64,000 nucleotides of DNA from Microbacterium sp. Leaf151 (GTDB taxonomy: Bacteria > Actinomycetota > Actinomycetes > Actinomycetales > Microbacteriaceae): contig NZ_LMOR01000003.1 in the NCBI RefSeq assembly GCF_001424225.1, positions 499,006 to 563,005 on the forward strand, given 5' to 3'. Both the position numbers and the translations under genes were made by a program. Below, piece by piece: positions 17,169 to 26,248 of the stretch. The first letter of the stretch is position 1. The number at the start of each line of letters is the position of its first letter. The notes under the pieces were generated by a model. The model worked only from the letters and a program-made list of their open reading frames with translations, did no database searches and had not been told where the DNA came from.

Positions 17169-18182
17169 ATGAGTGAAACGATGCGAGTAGCTGCTGTGCA
17201 AGCCGAACCAGTGTGGTTCGACCTCGCAGCTACGACGGAGAAGACAGTTTCGATGATCGAGGAAGCGGCGGCGGCGGGCGTGGAGTTGCTCGCGTTCCCG
17301 GAGACATGGTTGCCCGGGTATCCGATCTTTCTCTGGTCGCACCCGGTGCCGGAACAACTGGCATCCATCGACCGCTACCACCGCAACTCGCCCCGGATCG
17401 ACGGGCCGGAGCTCGCCCGCATCCGGGAAGCCGCTGCACGCAGAAAAGTGAGCGTGGTGCTGGGCTTCAGCGAACGTGACCAAGGATCGCTTTACATGTC
17501 ACAGGCCATCATCAGTGCCGACGGGACGATCCTGCTCCACCGACGCAAGCTGAAGCCGACCCATGCCGAGCGGACCCTGTTCGGCGAGTCGGACGGGTCT
17601 GGGCTGCAGGTCGTCGACACACCTTTCGGTCGGATGGGCGCCCTCAACTGCTGGGAGCACATCCAACCCTTGGTGAAGTTCGCCTTGTATGCCCAGCACG
17701 AGCAGGTGCACGTCGCCGGCTGGCCGTGCTTCGGGATCTTCCAGGAACATCCCAGCCTGGGCGCGGAAGCGTGCCTGGCCGTGACCCGAACGTATGCCAT
17801 CGAGGGCAGCGCATTCGTGCTCGCGTCGTGCCAGATGATCTCGGAAGAAGGCGCGCAACAGTTCCTGGTGAACGGATCGCCGTCGCCGATCATCGACGGC
17901 GGTGGCGGCTATGCACGCATCTTCGGTCCCGACGGTGGACCTCTCGGCGATCCCCTTCCGACGGACCAAGAGGGTTTCATCGTGGCGGACATCGATCTCG
18001 GTGCCATCGCGATGGCGAAGACCTTCGCTGATCCCGTAGGGCACTACAGCCGCCCCGACGTTTTCGGCTTCACCGTCGACCGGCGTCCCCGCCACGTCGC
18101 AGTCCTTACCGGAGAAGGCTCCGCCTTCTCGGGCGCGCTCGACCCGGAAGCCGCAGCGCCACCAGAGCCGATGCTCGCCTGA
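17169..18182 (+). CDS. Nitrilase (carbon-nitrogen hydrolase superfamily)
   Basis: A 337-residue enzyme that hydrolyses organic nitriles to acids and ammonia. The catalytic set is visible: Glu45 in FPETWLPGYP, Lys129 in HRRKLKPTHAER and Cys161 in GALNCWEHIQP. The CWEH context and the C-terminal GHYSRPDVFGFTVDRRP are typical of true nitrilases rather than amidases. RBS GGAGGAG precedes ATG 17169. It stands alone and is probably activated by the divergent AraC regulator. Aliphatic versus arylacetonitrile preference cannot be told from sequence. Confidence 0.92.
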   Translation: MSETMRVAAVQAEPVWFDLAATTEKTVSMIEEAAAAGVELLAFPETWLPGYPIFLWSHPVPEQLASIDRYHRNSPRIDGPELARIREAAARRKVSVVLGFSERDQGSLYMSQAIISADGTILLHRRKLKPTHAERTLFGESDGSGLQVVDTPFGRMGALNCWEHIQPLVKFALYAQHEQVHVAGWPCFGIFQEHPSLGAEACLAVTRTYAIEGSAFVLASCQMISEEGAQQFLVNGSPSPIIDGGGGYARIFGPDGGPLGDPLPTDQEGFIVADIDLGAIAMAKTFADPVGHYSRPDVFGFTVDRRPRHVAVLTGEGSAFSGALDPEAAAPPEPMLA

Positions 18183-18341
18183 CGGGAAAGTGACCTCCGT
18201 GACCGAAGGTGTCACACGGAATCGGGTCGATCTCTCCAGCTACCCCCTGCAGACCGGGGACGTCCTTCGGTCCGCGCCGAACAGGTGCAACGCGGGGATG
18301 CTTCGGCACCCTGGTCCGCCTCACCGCGTAAGGTTCATGGC

Positions 18342-18358
18342 ATACCCCCCGTGGGTAT
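18342..18358. promoter_or_regulatory. CsoR-like copper operator
   Basis: ATACCCCCCGTGGGTAT is an inverted repeat of ATACCC and GGGTAT around a C-rich centre, matching the kind of operator bound by CsoR-family copper repressors. It lies about 85 bases before the DUF6153 gene and so before the whole copper-type operon. No csoR gene is in the window. Confidence 0.6.
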
Positions 18359-18443
18359 ACGGTTACGGGAAGAGCGTTCACCGACGCGAGCAGGCCTTGT
18401 CATCTTGACTCAGGCCCACGTCCATCGGCGGGAGGAGGTCGTC

Positions 18444-18929
18444 ATGAAAGTGATGAGCGAGCTCGTACGTCGGGGCTTCGGTGCGGCGCGGCTCGTCCTG
18501 GCCGTTCCCGTGGCTCTCGCCATCATCGCCGGGCTGCTGTCCATGCACGTGCTGACGGCTCCTCACGACCCCGCGCCCCACGACCCCGCGCACGGCACGG
18601 CGATCACGGCGATGAGCGCGGCGGGAACGAACCTCGACTCCCCGCTCGTTGGCGCGAGCCCGACGAGACCGGTAGCGGCCGAAGGGGGCGGTGCGGCCTG
18701 CTCTCCGGGCGAGTGCGACGACCCTTCGGGCATGCCAGATCATTCGATGTTGATGATGACGTGCGTGCTGGCGCTGCTCACCGCCCTGGTCATGGTGTTC
18801 GCCGCGGGTCTTCGGACATCCGGCACGCGCCCCCTGTGCACTCTGCGCCTTCCGCTACGGGTTCTGCTCGCCGCTCTGCGGCGGCCCCGCCCGCCCTCGC
18901 TGCTCGTCCTCTGCATCAGCCGGACCTGA
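18444..18929 (+). CDS. DUF6153 family membrane protein
   Basis: A 161-residue protein. It has one membrane helix near residues 17-35 (ARLVLAVPVALAIIAGLLSM), a His/Pro/Asp-rich external loop (HDPAPHDPAHG), a CSPGECDDPSGMPDHSM segment with potential metal ligands, a second membrane helix near 98-117, and a basic tail. This matches DUF6153, a family seen in actinobacterial copper-resistance loci. The His, Cys and Met residues fit copper binding at the outer face (inference). It is first in the operon behind the CsoR-like site; RBS GGAGGAGG supports ATG 18444. Confidence 0.75.
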   Translation: MKVMSELVRRGFGAARLVLAVPVALAIIAGLLSMHVLTAPHDPAPHDPAHGTAITAMSAAGTNLDSPLVGASPTRPVAAEGGGAACSPGECDDPSGMPDHSMLMMTCVLALLTALVMVFAAGLRTSGTRPLCTLRLPLRVLLAALRRPRPPSLLVLCISRT

Positions 18930-19026
18930 TTCCACGGCATCCCGACGACCGTCGTCGGCACGCTCGCTCCGCCCTCCTGGGCGATGAATCAGAACCCCAC
19001 CGACTGAGCAGAATAGGACACACCTG

Positions 19027-19635
19027 ATGCGTTTTCGTACCCTCACCGTAGTCGCCGGCACCGCTGCGACCCTCCTGGCGCTTTCCGGCTGCGCGCCCGC
19101 AGATGCAACAATGCCCGGCATGGACCACGGCTCCGGCGCCATGACGAGCACCGCTCCGTCGCAGAGCGCGGCAACGTGGAACGCGGCGGACGAGATGTTC
19201 GTGACGATGATGATCCCGCACCACGAGCAGGCCATCGAAATGGCCGATCAGATCCTCTCGAAAACCGGCGTCGACGGACGAGTGGTCACCCTGGCAGAGG
19301 GGATCACGGCCGCCCAGGGGCCGGAGATCCGCACCATGCGCGGCTGGCTGGAGACATGGGGCGTCGCCGCCGCCGAGTCGTCGTCGGGAATGGAAGGTAT
19401 GGCCGACGGCATGATGTCGGCCGACGACATGATTGCTCTGGACACAGCGACCGGAAACGACGCTGCCCGCCTGTTCCTGGACGGCATGATCGCGCACCAC
19501 GAGGGCGCGGTGACGATGGCCGAATCGATCCTCGCCGAGGGGAAGGATCCCGACGTCGCCGCCCTCGCGCAGAACATCATCGACGGTCAGACAGCGGAGA
19601 TCGCCGTGATGAGGGAGATCCGCGCCACCCTCTGA
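19027..19635 (+). CDS. DUF305 domain lipoprotein
   Basis: A 202-residue exported lipoprotein with lipobox LSGC at residues 18-21. The mature part has two copies of the DUF305 ferritin-like helix pair. The first carries MMIPHHEQAIEMADQIL and the second MIAHHEGAVTMAESIL, each with the paired His typical of the family. DUF305 proteins are usually encoded beside copper oxidases and efflux genes and are thought to bind copper outside the membrane. It follows the DUF6153 gene by about 100 bases and precedes the multicopper oxidase. Confidence 0.9.
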   Translation: MRFRTLTVVAGTAATLLALSGCAPADATMPGMDHGSGAMTSTAPSQSAATWNAADEMFVTMMIPHHEQAIEMADQILSKTGVDGRVVTLAEGITAAQGPEIRTMRGWLETWGVAAAESSSGMEGMADGMMSADDMIALDTATGNDAARLFLDGMIAHHEGAVTMAESILAEGKDPDVAALAQNIIDGQTAEIAVMREIRATL

Positions 19636-19658
19636 AGGGTCACAGTCTGACGTGGCCG

Positions 19659-19702
19659 CCCGGACGGGGGCCGAGGTGCCCATCTACAGCCCCTGTCCGG
19701 GA
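19659..19702 (+). terminator. Possible attenuator hairpin in the copper operon
   Basis: CCCGGACGGGG pairs with CCCCTGTCCGGG (one bulged base) across a loop of about 20 bases. It lies 24 bases after the DUF305 stop. The stretch 19636-19943 between DUF305 and the oxidase holds this hairpin and one doubtful small frame. Confidence 0.4.
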
Positions 19703-19818
19703 GCACCGCCCCCGTGCGACGACGGAAGGTCTCCGGTCACGCGTCCACGAGTCGTTCGGCGGTCATCACCGGGGGTGCTCACGGTGCCCCTCTCCTCTCA
19801 TCAGCGAAGAAAGAGCTC

Positions 19819-19932
19819 ATGACACTTCTACGCGGTATCTCTCCTCGATCGACCCCCACTCCTCACCCGGTCTCAGACGTAGGTATCCCCGTGAACGACG
19901 CGCGGGCTGACGACGCAAGCTCTCGATTGTGA
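19819..19932 (+). CDS. Doubtful 37-codon leader frame before the oxidase
   Basis: A small frame begins at ATG 19819 behind AGAAAGAG and ends with TGA at 19930-19932, which overlaps a GTG at 19929 that is in frame with the multicopper oxidase. The GTGA overlap would allow translational coupling. The peptide starts MTLLRGISPRSTPTPHP and has no recognised domain. It may simply be chance. Confidence 0.25.
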   Translation: MTLLRGISPRSTPTPHPVSDVGIPVNDARADDASSRL

Positions 19933-19943
19933 GGGGCGACAGC

Positions 19944-21437
19944 GTGAAACTGAGCCGGCGCGGCTTCCTCGGAGTGGGCGTGGGCGCCGTTGCAGCTGTC
20001 GGATTGGCGTCGTGCACGCCGAGGGCGAACTGGGTTCGCCCTGACGGGCCCGAGGTGGAGGACCGAGAACGGCGCCGGAAGAACAGCGGCCGAGCGACCA
20101 GCGTTACGTTGACGGCAGCTCAGACGGTCTGGGACCTGGCGGGAAGCCCTGCGGCGACCTGGGCTTTCGATTCCGGCCCGGCGTCGGTGGTACGGCTGCG
20201 CGCCGGTGACACGGTGGCGGCGACCGTCCGCAATCGACTCGAGGCCGACTTGTCCGTTCACTGGCACGGCCTCGCGCTCCGCAACGACATGGACGGTGTC
20301 TCACCGCTCACTCAGCAGCCCATCGGTGCCGGTGGGGACTTCGAGTATCGGTTCCGCGCACCCGATCCAGGAACGTACTGGTTCCACTCTCACGTCGGCA
20401 CGCAACTCGATCGCGGGTTGTACGGCGCGCTGATCATCGAGGATCCGTCCGAGCCGGGTGCATATGACGATGAATGGGTCATCGTTCTCGATGACTGGCT
20501 CGACGGTGTCACTGCGACACCGGACGGCGTCCTCGCGGACCTTTCCGCGGGAATGGGCAGCGGGGGAGGGATGGGCGACATGTTCATGCGGATGGGAAAC
20601 ACCCTGATGGGTGCCACGTCCGACCTGCTTGCCGGTGACGCCGGCGACGTCTTCTACCCGCATTATCTCGTGAACGGGAAACCCCCCACTGACCCCGCCC
20701 AGTTTGTCGCGAGGCCGGGGAGCCGGATCCGACTGCGGATCATCAACGCGGGCGGCGACACCGCTTTCCGCTTCGCTGTTGGTGGTCACTCGCTCACCGT
20801 CACCCACACTGACGGGTTTCCGGTGGATCCGACCGTGGTCGACAGCATTCTGCTGGGAATGGGTGAACGGTATGACGCGATCATCACTCTGGGCGATGGG
20901 GTGTTCCCCCTGGTCGCTTTCGCGGAGGGGAAACGCGACCGCGCATTCGCCCTGGTCCGAACGGGCGGAGGGGAGGCTCCCGCCGCCCCGGAAAGCATGT
21001 CCGAACTGAGTGGGGGTCGCGTGGGAGTCGCGGACGTCCTGACGGCTGCGTCGGGCGCGGGCCTTCCTGCGCGAGCGCCGGATCGCACCATCGCTCTGAC
21101 ATTGACGGGAGGGATGGAGAAATACGACTGGGGCATCGACGGCAAGCGTTTCGATATGGACCGACCACTCACCGCGGCGCACGAGGTTCGGGCCGGCGAG
21201 CGCGTTCAGCTCCAGGTCGCCAACAGCACCGACATGTGGCATCCCTTTCACCTGCACGGCCATACGTATCAGCACGCAAAGGGCGGCCCCCGAAAGGACA
21301 CGTCCATCGTGCTGCCCCGGCAGACCCTCACGGTGGAATTCGACGCCGACAATCCCGGCGTCTGGCTCGCGCATTGCCATAACCTCTACCACGCGGAATC
21401 CGGCATGGCGACGGTGATCGGCTACCGCGCGTCGTAG
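19944..21437 (+). CDS. Multicopper oxidase, Tat-exported lipoprotein
   Basis: A 497-residue oxidase. It begins with a twin-arginine signal (SRRGFLGVGVGAVAAVGL) ending in a lipobox-like LASC, so it is probably folded with copper inside and anchored outside. All copper-binding motifs are present: HWHGLALRNDMDG, YWFHSHVGTQ, HPFHLHGHTYQH and HCHNLYHAESGM, the last carrying the type 1 Cys and axial Met. Such enzymes oxidise Cu(I) to the less toxic Cu(II). GTG 19944 has a GAGGGG site in front; GTG 19929 would add five residues. Last gene of the copper-type operon. Confidence 0.92.
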   Translation: MKLSRRGFLGVGVGAVAAVGLASCTPRANWVRPDGPEVEDRERRRKNSGRATSVTLTAAQTVWDLAGSPAATWAFDSGPASVVRLRAGDTVAATVRNRLEADLSVHWHGLALRNDMDGVSPLTQQPIGAGGDFEYRFRAPDPGTYWFHSHVGTQLDRGLYGALIIEDPSEPGAYDDEWVIVLDDWLDGVTATPDGVLADLSAGMGSGGGMGDMFMRMGNTLMGATSDLLAGDAGDVFYPHYLVNGKPPTDPAQFVARPGSRIRLRIINAGGDTAFRFAVGGHSLTVTHTDGFPVDPTVVDSILLGMGERYDAIITLGDGVFPLVAFAEGKRDRAFALVRTGGGEAPAAPESMSELSGGRVGVADVLTAASGAGLPARAPDRTIALTLTGGMEKYDWGIDGKRFDMDRPLTAAHEVRAGERVQLQVANSTDMWHPFHLHGHTYQHAKGGPRKDTSIVLPRQTLTVEFDADNPGVWLAHCHNLYHAESGMATVIGYRAS

Positions 21438-21607
21438 CTCCCCGGTGGCCCGTGCGGGTGGGCTGCGCCATACGGCAAGACTTCCTCGGAAGTGCGTGAC
21501 GCACCTCAAAGTGCGAGGCGGGGGGCGGGAGTAAACCCTGCGAGAGCGCGTTCTGGGAGGGGGACGGTCGGGACAACGCCCCGTCCGCGTTCAGAAGGAG
21601 AGACACA

Positions 21608-22180
21608 ATGACGAAGATCGCCATCATCCTCGGCAGCACCCGCCCGGGCCGTAACGGTGAGGCTGTCGCCAGGTGGGTAGAGGAGATCGCCTCGCGTCGC
21701 ACGGACGCCGAGTTCGAGCTCGTCGACCTTGCCGACTACCCGCTTCCCCACCTCGACGAGCCCGGCCCCGCCGCGTACGGCGCCTACCAGAACGAGCACA
21801 CCAAGGCCTGGTCGGCGAGGATCGCCGCTTTCGACGGCTACGTCTTCGTCACGCCGGAGTACAACCACTCCACGTCGGGTGTGCTGAAGAACGCCCTCGA
21901 CTACCTGTACAACGAGTGGAACAACAAGGCTGCCGCGTTCGTCAGCTACGGCGGCGTCGGAGGGGCGCGCGCGGTGGAACACCTCCGCCTCATCGCCTCC
22001 GAGCTGCAGCTCGCCACGGTGCGCGGCCAGGTCGCCATCTCGCTGATGACGGAGTTCGAGAACTTCTCGGTGTTCAAGCCGAACGACTACCTGCTGCCGC
22101 AGGTCGACACGATGCTCGACCAGCTCGTGTCGTGGTCGAAGGCGCTGCAGACCGTTCGGGCTGGCGTCGCTGCCGCGTAG
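21608..22180 (+). CDS. NADPH-dependent FMN reductase family protein
   Basis: A 190-residue flavodoxin-like reductase: ILGSTRPGRNGEAVARW near the N-terminus binds the FMN phosphate, and PEYNHSTSGVLKNALDYLYNEW (about 79-100) is the family's FMN-ring loop. It may supply reduced flavin or reduce quinones and azo compounds. RBS AGAAGGAGAG is just upstream of ATG 21608. It ends in a perfect hairpin. The neighbouring luciferase-like genes on the same strand could use its product (inference). Confidence 0.9.
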   Translation: MTKIAIILGSTRPGRNGEAVARWVEEIASRRTDAEFELVDLADYPLPHLDEPGPAAYGAYQNEHTKAWSARIAAFDGYVFVTPEYNHSTSGVLKNALDYLYNEWNNKAAAFVSYGGVGGARAVEHLRLIASELQLATVRGQVAISLMTEFENFSVFKPNDYLLPQVDTMLDQLVSWSKALQTVRAGVAAA

Positions 22181-22190
22181 CCCTCGAGTC

Positions 22191-22234
22191 GCCATCCGGC
22201 CGCGCGTACACCCGACGCGCCGCGGCCGGATGGC
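22191..22234 (+). terminator. Terminator hairpin
   Basis: A perfect 14-bp stem (22191-22204 with 22221-22234), ten bases after the FMN reductase stop. It also faces the end of the convergent MarR gene. Confidence 0.8.
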
Positions 22235-22349
22235 GGTACTCCACCGAACCCGTGGTTTTACGGTCCCGGGTACCGTGCGTCACGCGGTCCCGCCTCGGCC
22301 CGGAGCGACATCGCGGAGATGCGGGTCGACCGGTGCCGGCGGGGCAGCC

Positions 22350-22835
22350 TCAGTGAGGCAGGTCGTCCACGTGTTCTCGGAGCGTCCGCATCACGTCCTC
22401 GAGCGAGGCGAGCTGCTCCGGAGAGAGTGCCCGTGAGAAGACATCGCGAATCGCGTGAAGGTGTGGCGCCGAACCAGCGCGGAAGAGCTGTGCCCCGACG
22501 ACGGTGAGCGCGATCTCCGCTCCTCGACTGTCGCCGGCGACGGGCTCGCGGTTAATGAGCCCCCGGCGCTCCATCCGACCCAGATGGTGCGAGAGCCTAC
22601 TGCGCTCCCAGCCGATGTGTTCCGCGAGCAGGGACGAACGCATCCGCTTCTCCGGATGCTCCGAGAGCGCGAGCAGAACCCCGTAGTCGCCGGTGGACAG
22701 CCCGGCATCGTTCTGCAGGCGTGCGGCCACGACGTTCTTCACCTGTTCGGACGTCTCGATGAAGAGCCTCCAGGCCCGCAGCTCTGCGGCCGTGGGCGAC
22801 TGCCGACGCCGCGGCGCGGACGGGGGAATACTCAT
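22350..22835 (-). CDS. MarR-family transcriptional regulator
   Basis: A 161-residue winged-helix regulator. It has a helical dimerisation end (LRAWRLFIETSEQVKNVVAA), the DNA-binding core LSEHPEKRMRSSLLAEHIGW and RSRLSHHLGRMERRGLI, and a wing DSRGAEIALTVVG. It is divergent from two luciferase-like monooxygenase genes, and the 75 bases between contain two TTGA-N4-TCAA dyads that are likely its operators. Autoregulation and control of the flavin oxidoreductases are inferred. Confidence 0.88.
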   Translation of the reverse strand: MSIPPSAPRRRQSPTAAELRAWRLFIETSEQVKNVVAARLQNDAGLSTGDYGVLLALSEHPEKRMRSSLLAEHIGWERSRLSHHLGRMERRGLINREPVAGDSRGAEIALTVVGAQLFRAGSAPHLHAIRDVFSRALSPEQLASLEDVMRTLREHVDDLPH

Positions 22836-22847
22836 GACCGACCCTTC

Positions 22848-22888
22848 GTTGACATGTCAACTACATCATCGCATGATTGACACATCAA
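22848..22888. promoter_or_regulatory. Tandem MarR-type operator dyads
   Basis: GTTGACATGTCAAC at 22848-22861 is a perfect 14-bp palindrome. A second site, TTGACACATCAA, lies at 22877-22888 with the same TTGA-N4-TCAA outline. Both lie in the short divergent region between the MarR gene and the luciferase-like pair. Confidence 0.65.
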
Positions 22889-22910
22889 CAACATGGAGCG
22901 GGGAAAGAGA

Positions 22911-23960
22911 ATGACCGGTCATCGGATCGAGTTGGGGCTGAACTCCTTCGGGGATGTGGCGAGCGACGGTGGCCGGATGTTCAGCGACGCCGAGACGGTG
23001 CGCCTTCTCCTCGACGAGGTGCAAGCGGCGGAGCACGTGGGCCTCGACATCTTCAGCGTCGGCGAGCACTACCGCACCAACCAGGTGGACTCGGCCACGG
23101 CCGTGCTGCTGGCCGCCATGTCGGGTGTCACCAGCCGCATCCGCCTGGGGACGGCGGTCACGGTGCTCAGCACCAACGACCCCGTGCGCCTCTTCCACGA
23201 ATTCTCGACCCTGGATGCCGCGTCGAACGGCCGCGCCGAACTGGTGCTGGGGCGAGCGTCGGCAACCGAGTCGTTCCCTCTCTTCGGCTACGACGTCGCC
23301 GAGTACGAGGCGCTCTTCGACGAGAAGCTCGACCTGTTCATGCAGCTCCAGAAGGGGGGACCGGTCACGTGGTCGGGGTCGACCCGACCGGCGCTCACCG
23401 GTCAGACTCTTCATCCTCGGATGCGGGAGGGTGGCATCCCCACGTGGATCGGTGTGGGCGGGACCCCGGACTCCGTCGTCCGGGCTGCGCGTCACGGGCT
23501 GCCGCTGATGATGGCGATCATCGGCGGAATCCCGCAACGCTTCAGCCGGAACGTGCAGCTCTACGAACGAGCCCTCGCGCAGTTCGGGCACGCGCCTCAG
23601 CCGATCGGCCAGCACTCGCTGGGGCTCGTCGCGCCAACCGACGAGGAAGCCCAGGACCTCTGGTGGGAGTGGTGGCAGCCCGTGGTGAAGACCATCGCGC
23701 GCGAGCGCGGCTTCTACGCTCCGACACGCGAGCGCTTCGCTCGCGAGCTCGACAGCGGTGCCCTGTTCGTGGGTTCACCCGAAACCGTCGCCACGAAGAT
23801 CGCCACGATGGCTCGCGATCTGCATCTCAGCCGTTTCGACCTCAAGTACGACCTCATCGGGCTTCCCCGCGACGCCCGCGCACAGACCATCGACCTCCTC
23901 GGTCGCGAAGTAGCCCCTCTCCTCGATGAACTCCTCACGAAAGACGCACTCCATGCCTGA
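22911..23960 (+). CDS. Luciferase-like (LLM class) flavin-dependent oxidoreductase
   Basis: A 349-residue bacterial luciferase-like TIM barrel: ELGLNSFGDV at the start, the SVGEHYRTNQVDSA segment that carries flavin-site residues, and TAVTVLSTNDPVRLFHEFST. These enzymes use FMNH2 or F420H2. ATG 22911 is preferred over 22893 because GGGGAAAGAGA sits just upstream. Its stop overlaps the start of a paralogous gene by eight bases. Control by the divergent MarR is likely. Substrate unknown. Confidence 0.87.
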   Translation: MTGHRIELGLNSFGDVASDGGRMFSDAETVRLLLDEVQAAEHVGLDIFSVGEHYRTNQVDSATAVLLAAMSGVTSRIRLGTAVTVLSTNDPVRLFHEFSTLDAASNGRAELVLGRASATESFPLFGYDVAEYEALFDEKLDLFMQLQKGGPVTWSGSTRPALTGQTLHPRMREGGIPTWIGVGGTPDSVVRAARHGLPLMMAIIGGIPQRFSRNVQLYERALAQFGHAPQPIGQHSLGLVAPTDEEAQDLWWEWWQPVVKTIARERGFYAPTRERFARELDSGALFVGSPETVATKIATMARDLHLSRFDLKYDLIGLPRDARAQTIDLLGREVAPLLDELLTKDALHA

Positions 23961-24981
23961 CATCGAATTCGGACTCGACACGTTCGGCGACATCCCGGAA
24001 ACCGATTCCGGGGCGCTCGCCACCCATCCCGAAGCCATCCGCCAAGTCGTCGCCGAAGCCGTTCTCGCCGATCAGCTCGGCGTCGACGTCTTCGCGGTCG
24101 GAGAGCACCACCGGCCCGAGTACGCCATCTCGACCCCGGAGACGGTGCTCGCCGGCATCGCCACCCAGACCAGTCGCATCCGTCTGGCCTCGGGTGTCAC
24201 GGTGCTCAGCTCCGATGACCCCGTGCGCGTCTTCCAGCGCTTCGCCACGGTCGATGCGCTCTCGAACGGCCGCGCCGAGGTCATCCTCGGACGCGGATCC
24301 TTCACCGAGTCGTTCCCCCTCTTCGGTTACGACCTCAGCGACTACGACACCCTCTTCGAGGAGAAGATCGGACTCTTCTCGCAGCTGCTGTCCGAGACGC
24401 CCGTCACCTGGAGCGGCACCACACGTCCCGCGTTGACGAACGCCGATGTCTTCCCCAAGACGGCGTCCGGATTGTCGACCTGGGTCGGGGTGGGTGGATC
24501 ACCGCAGTCGGTCATCCGTACCGCGAAGTACGGCTTTCCCCTCATGCTCGCGATCATCGGCGGCAGCCCCGAGCGATTCGCTCCGTACACCGACCTCTAT
24601 AGGCGGGCGGCCGAGCAATTCGGCACCACCGCGCATCCGATCGGGATGCACTCGCCCGGCTTCATCGCGGACACCGACGAGGAAGCCCGCGAGATCTTCT
24701 TCCCGCGCTACAAGATCGTCCGCGACCGGATCGGGGCCCTCCGGGGCTGGCCGCCGGTACGCCGGGAGGAGTTCGACCAGGAGGTCGAGCACGGCTCGAT
24801 GTACGTCGGCTCACCCGACACCGTCGCTCGGCGGATCGCATCGGCGATCACGACCCTCGGTGTCGGTCGTTTCGATCTCATCTACTCCGCGGGGCCCATC
24901 CCGATGAGCGACCGCATGCGTGCCGTCGAGCTCTACGGCACCCGCGTCATCCCGCAGATCCGCGACATCCTGGCCAGCTGA
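23953..24981 (+). CDS. Luciferase-like (LLM class) flavin-dependent oxidoreductase, second copy
   Basis: A 342-residue paralogue of the preceding gene, alike along its whole length (GLDTFGDIPE, VGEHHRPEYAISTPETVLAG, GVTVLSSDDPVRVFQRFATV). The two probably arose by tandem duplication and may act as a heterodimer, as luciferase alpha and beta chains do, or on different substrates. Translation is coupled through the eight-base overlap. It is followed 12 bases later by an F420-reductase-like gene. Confidence 0.87.
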   Translation: MPDIEFGLDTFGDIPETDSGALATHPEAIRQVVAEAVLADQLGVDVFAVGEHHRPEYAISTPETVLAGIATQTSRIRLASGVTVLSSDDPVRVFQRFATVDALSNGRAEVILGRGSFTESFPLFGYDLSDYDTLFEEKIGLFSQLLSETPVTWSGTTRPALTNADVFPKTASGLSTWVGVGGSPQSVIRTAKYGFPLMLAIIGGSPERFAPYTDLYRRAAEQFGTTAHPIGMHSPGFIADTDEEAREIFFPRYKIVRDRIGALRGWPPVRREEFDQEVEHGSMYVGSPDTVARRIASAITTLGVGRFDLIYSAGPIPMSDRMRAVELYGTRVIPQIRDILAS

Positions 24982-24993
24982 GAGAAGAATCCG

Positions 24994-25671
24994 ATGACCA
25001 CCACCCCCGTCGTCCACCCCGAGACGATCAGCATCCTCGGCGCCGGAAAGGTCGGCACCGTCCTCGCCCGACTCGCCCTCAGCGCCGGTTACCGGGTGCT
25101 GATCAGCGGATCGCGAGACCCCTCCGCAATCGCTCTCACCATCGAGGTCCTCGCCCCCGGTGCCGAGGCCACCACTTCCGCGGACGCGGCTTCGCAAGGC
25201 GACATCGTGATCCTCGCTCTGCCGCTCGGCAAGTACCGCACTCTGCCGGTCGAGGCGCTCCGCGGGAAGCTCGTCATCGATGCCATGAACTACTGGTGGG
25301 AGGTCGATGGTGAACGCGACGATCTGAACGATCCGCGCACCACCACGAGCGAGATCATCCGCGATCACCTCCGCGGATCACGGGTCGTCAAGGCTTTCAA
25401 CCACATGGGCTACCACGACCTCGATGAGGAGCCCCGTCCGGCGGGGGCGGCCGGCCGCAAAGGCATCGCGGTCGCGGGCGACGATCCCGCCGACCGTCGC
25501 GCCGTCGCCGCCGTCGTCGACGCACTCGGCTTCGATCCCGTCGACATCGGAACTCTCGCGGAGGGTGCGATCCTCCAGCCCGGCCGTCCGTTGTTCGGAG
25601 CCGACATCGGCGCCCGCGAGATCGAAGCCATCGTTCGCGCCGCGCGCGCCGACTCGGTCACCGTCTCGTGA
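24994..25671 (+). CDS. NADPH-dependent F420 reductase-like Rossmann protein
   Basis: A 225-residue protein with an N-terminal Rossmann loop [18 protein letters not shown] and the [10 protein letters not shown] and VKAFNHMG segments of the F420_oxidored / FNO family. It could pass hydride between NADPH and F420, which would suit neighbouring luciferase-like enzymes if these are F420-dependent. Members of the family that act on other substrates are common, so cofactor use is uncertain. It lies 12 bases after the second luciferase-like gene, in one operon. Confidence 0.82.
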   Translation: MTTTPVVHPETISILGAGKVGTVLARLALSAGYRVLISGSRDPSAIALTIEVLAPGAEATTSADAASQGDIVILALPLGKYRTLPVEALRGKLVIDAMNYWWEVDGERDDLNDPRTTTSEIIRDHLRGSRVVKAFNHMGYHDLDEEPRPAGAAGRKGIAVAGDDPADRRAVAAVVDALGFDPVDIGTLAEGAILQPGRPLFGADIGAREIEAIVRAARADSVTVS

Positions 25672-25843
25672 CTCATCCTCAGCCGAAGGGGCCGAGGCCC
25701 GAGCGCACCCGTGACGATCAGCTCGAAGACCGCCTCGAGCGTGTCTTGATCACGGGTGCGACGACCGCGCACGGGCGCCCAGTGCGTCTGTCGGACACCT
25801 CGCCCGCCCGTGTCCGCAGGGCGAGAGGGGAGGCACGGTCGAC

Positions 25844-26248
25844 GTGATCCCCGTGCCGAACCCTCCATCGGCGGTCGCCGCGGATGCCGACATCCAGGCC
25901 CGTTGCGATGAGACCGACGCGCACGGCCTCGTGCGCGAGATGCTGGCCATGACGAGCGACCGCTGGTCGATGCGTGTCATCGGCGCGCTGTCCGACGGTC
26001 CGGTCCGATTCACCAGATTGATGGCGAACGTGTCCGGCGTCTCGCACCGGATGTTGACTCAGACGCTGCGACGGTTGGAGCGCGATGGCCTGGTGACGCG
26101 TACCAGCTATCCGGAGTCGCCGCCGCGTGTGGAGTACGAGTTGACCGCACGGGGAGCTTCGTTCCGCCACCCTCTGGAAGTATTCGTTTCCTGGACGTTG
26201 GAACACCAGGCCGAGATCAAAGCCAGTCGTCACCGATTCGACCGCTGA
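25844..26248 (+). CDS. HxlR-family transcriptional regulator
   Basis: A 134-residue winged-helix protein with the HxlR pattern: LAMTSDRWSMRVIGALSDG, FTRLMANVSGVSHRMLTQTL, then RRLERDGLVTRTSYPESPPR and VEYELTARG. A Cys in QARCDET near residue 22 lies where redox-sensing HxlR proteins often carry one. It begins with GTG. It follows the F420-reductase-like gene by 172 bases and may sense the same electrophiles or quinones. Confidence 0.87.
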   Translation: MIPVPNPPSAVAADADIQARCDETDAHGLVREMLAMTSDRWSMRVIGALSDGPVRFTRLMANVSGVSHRMLTQTLRRLERDGLVTRTSYPESPPRVEYELTARGASFRHPLEVFVSWTLEHQAEIKASRHRFDR

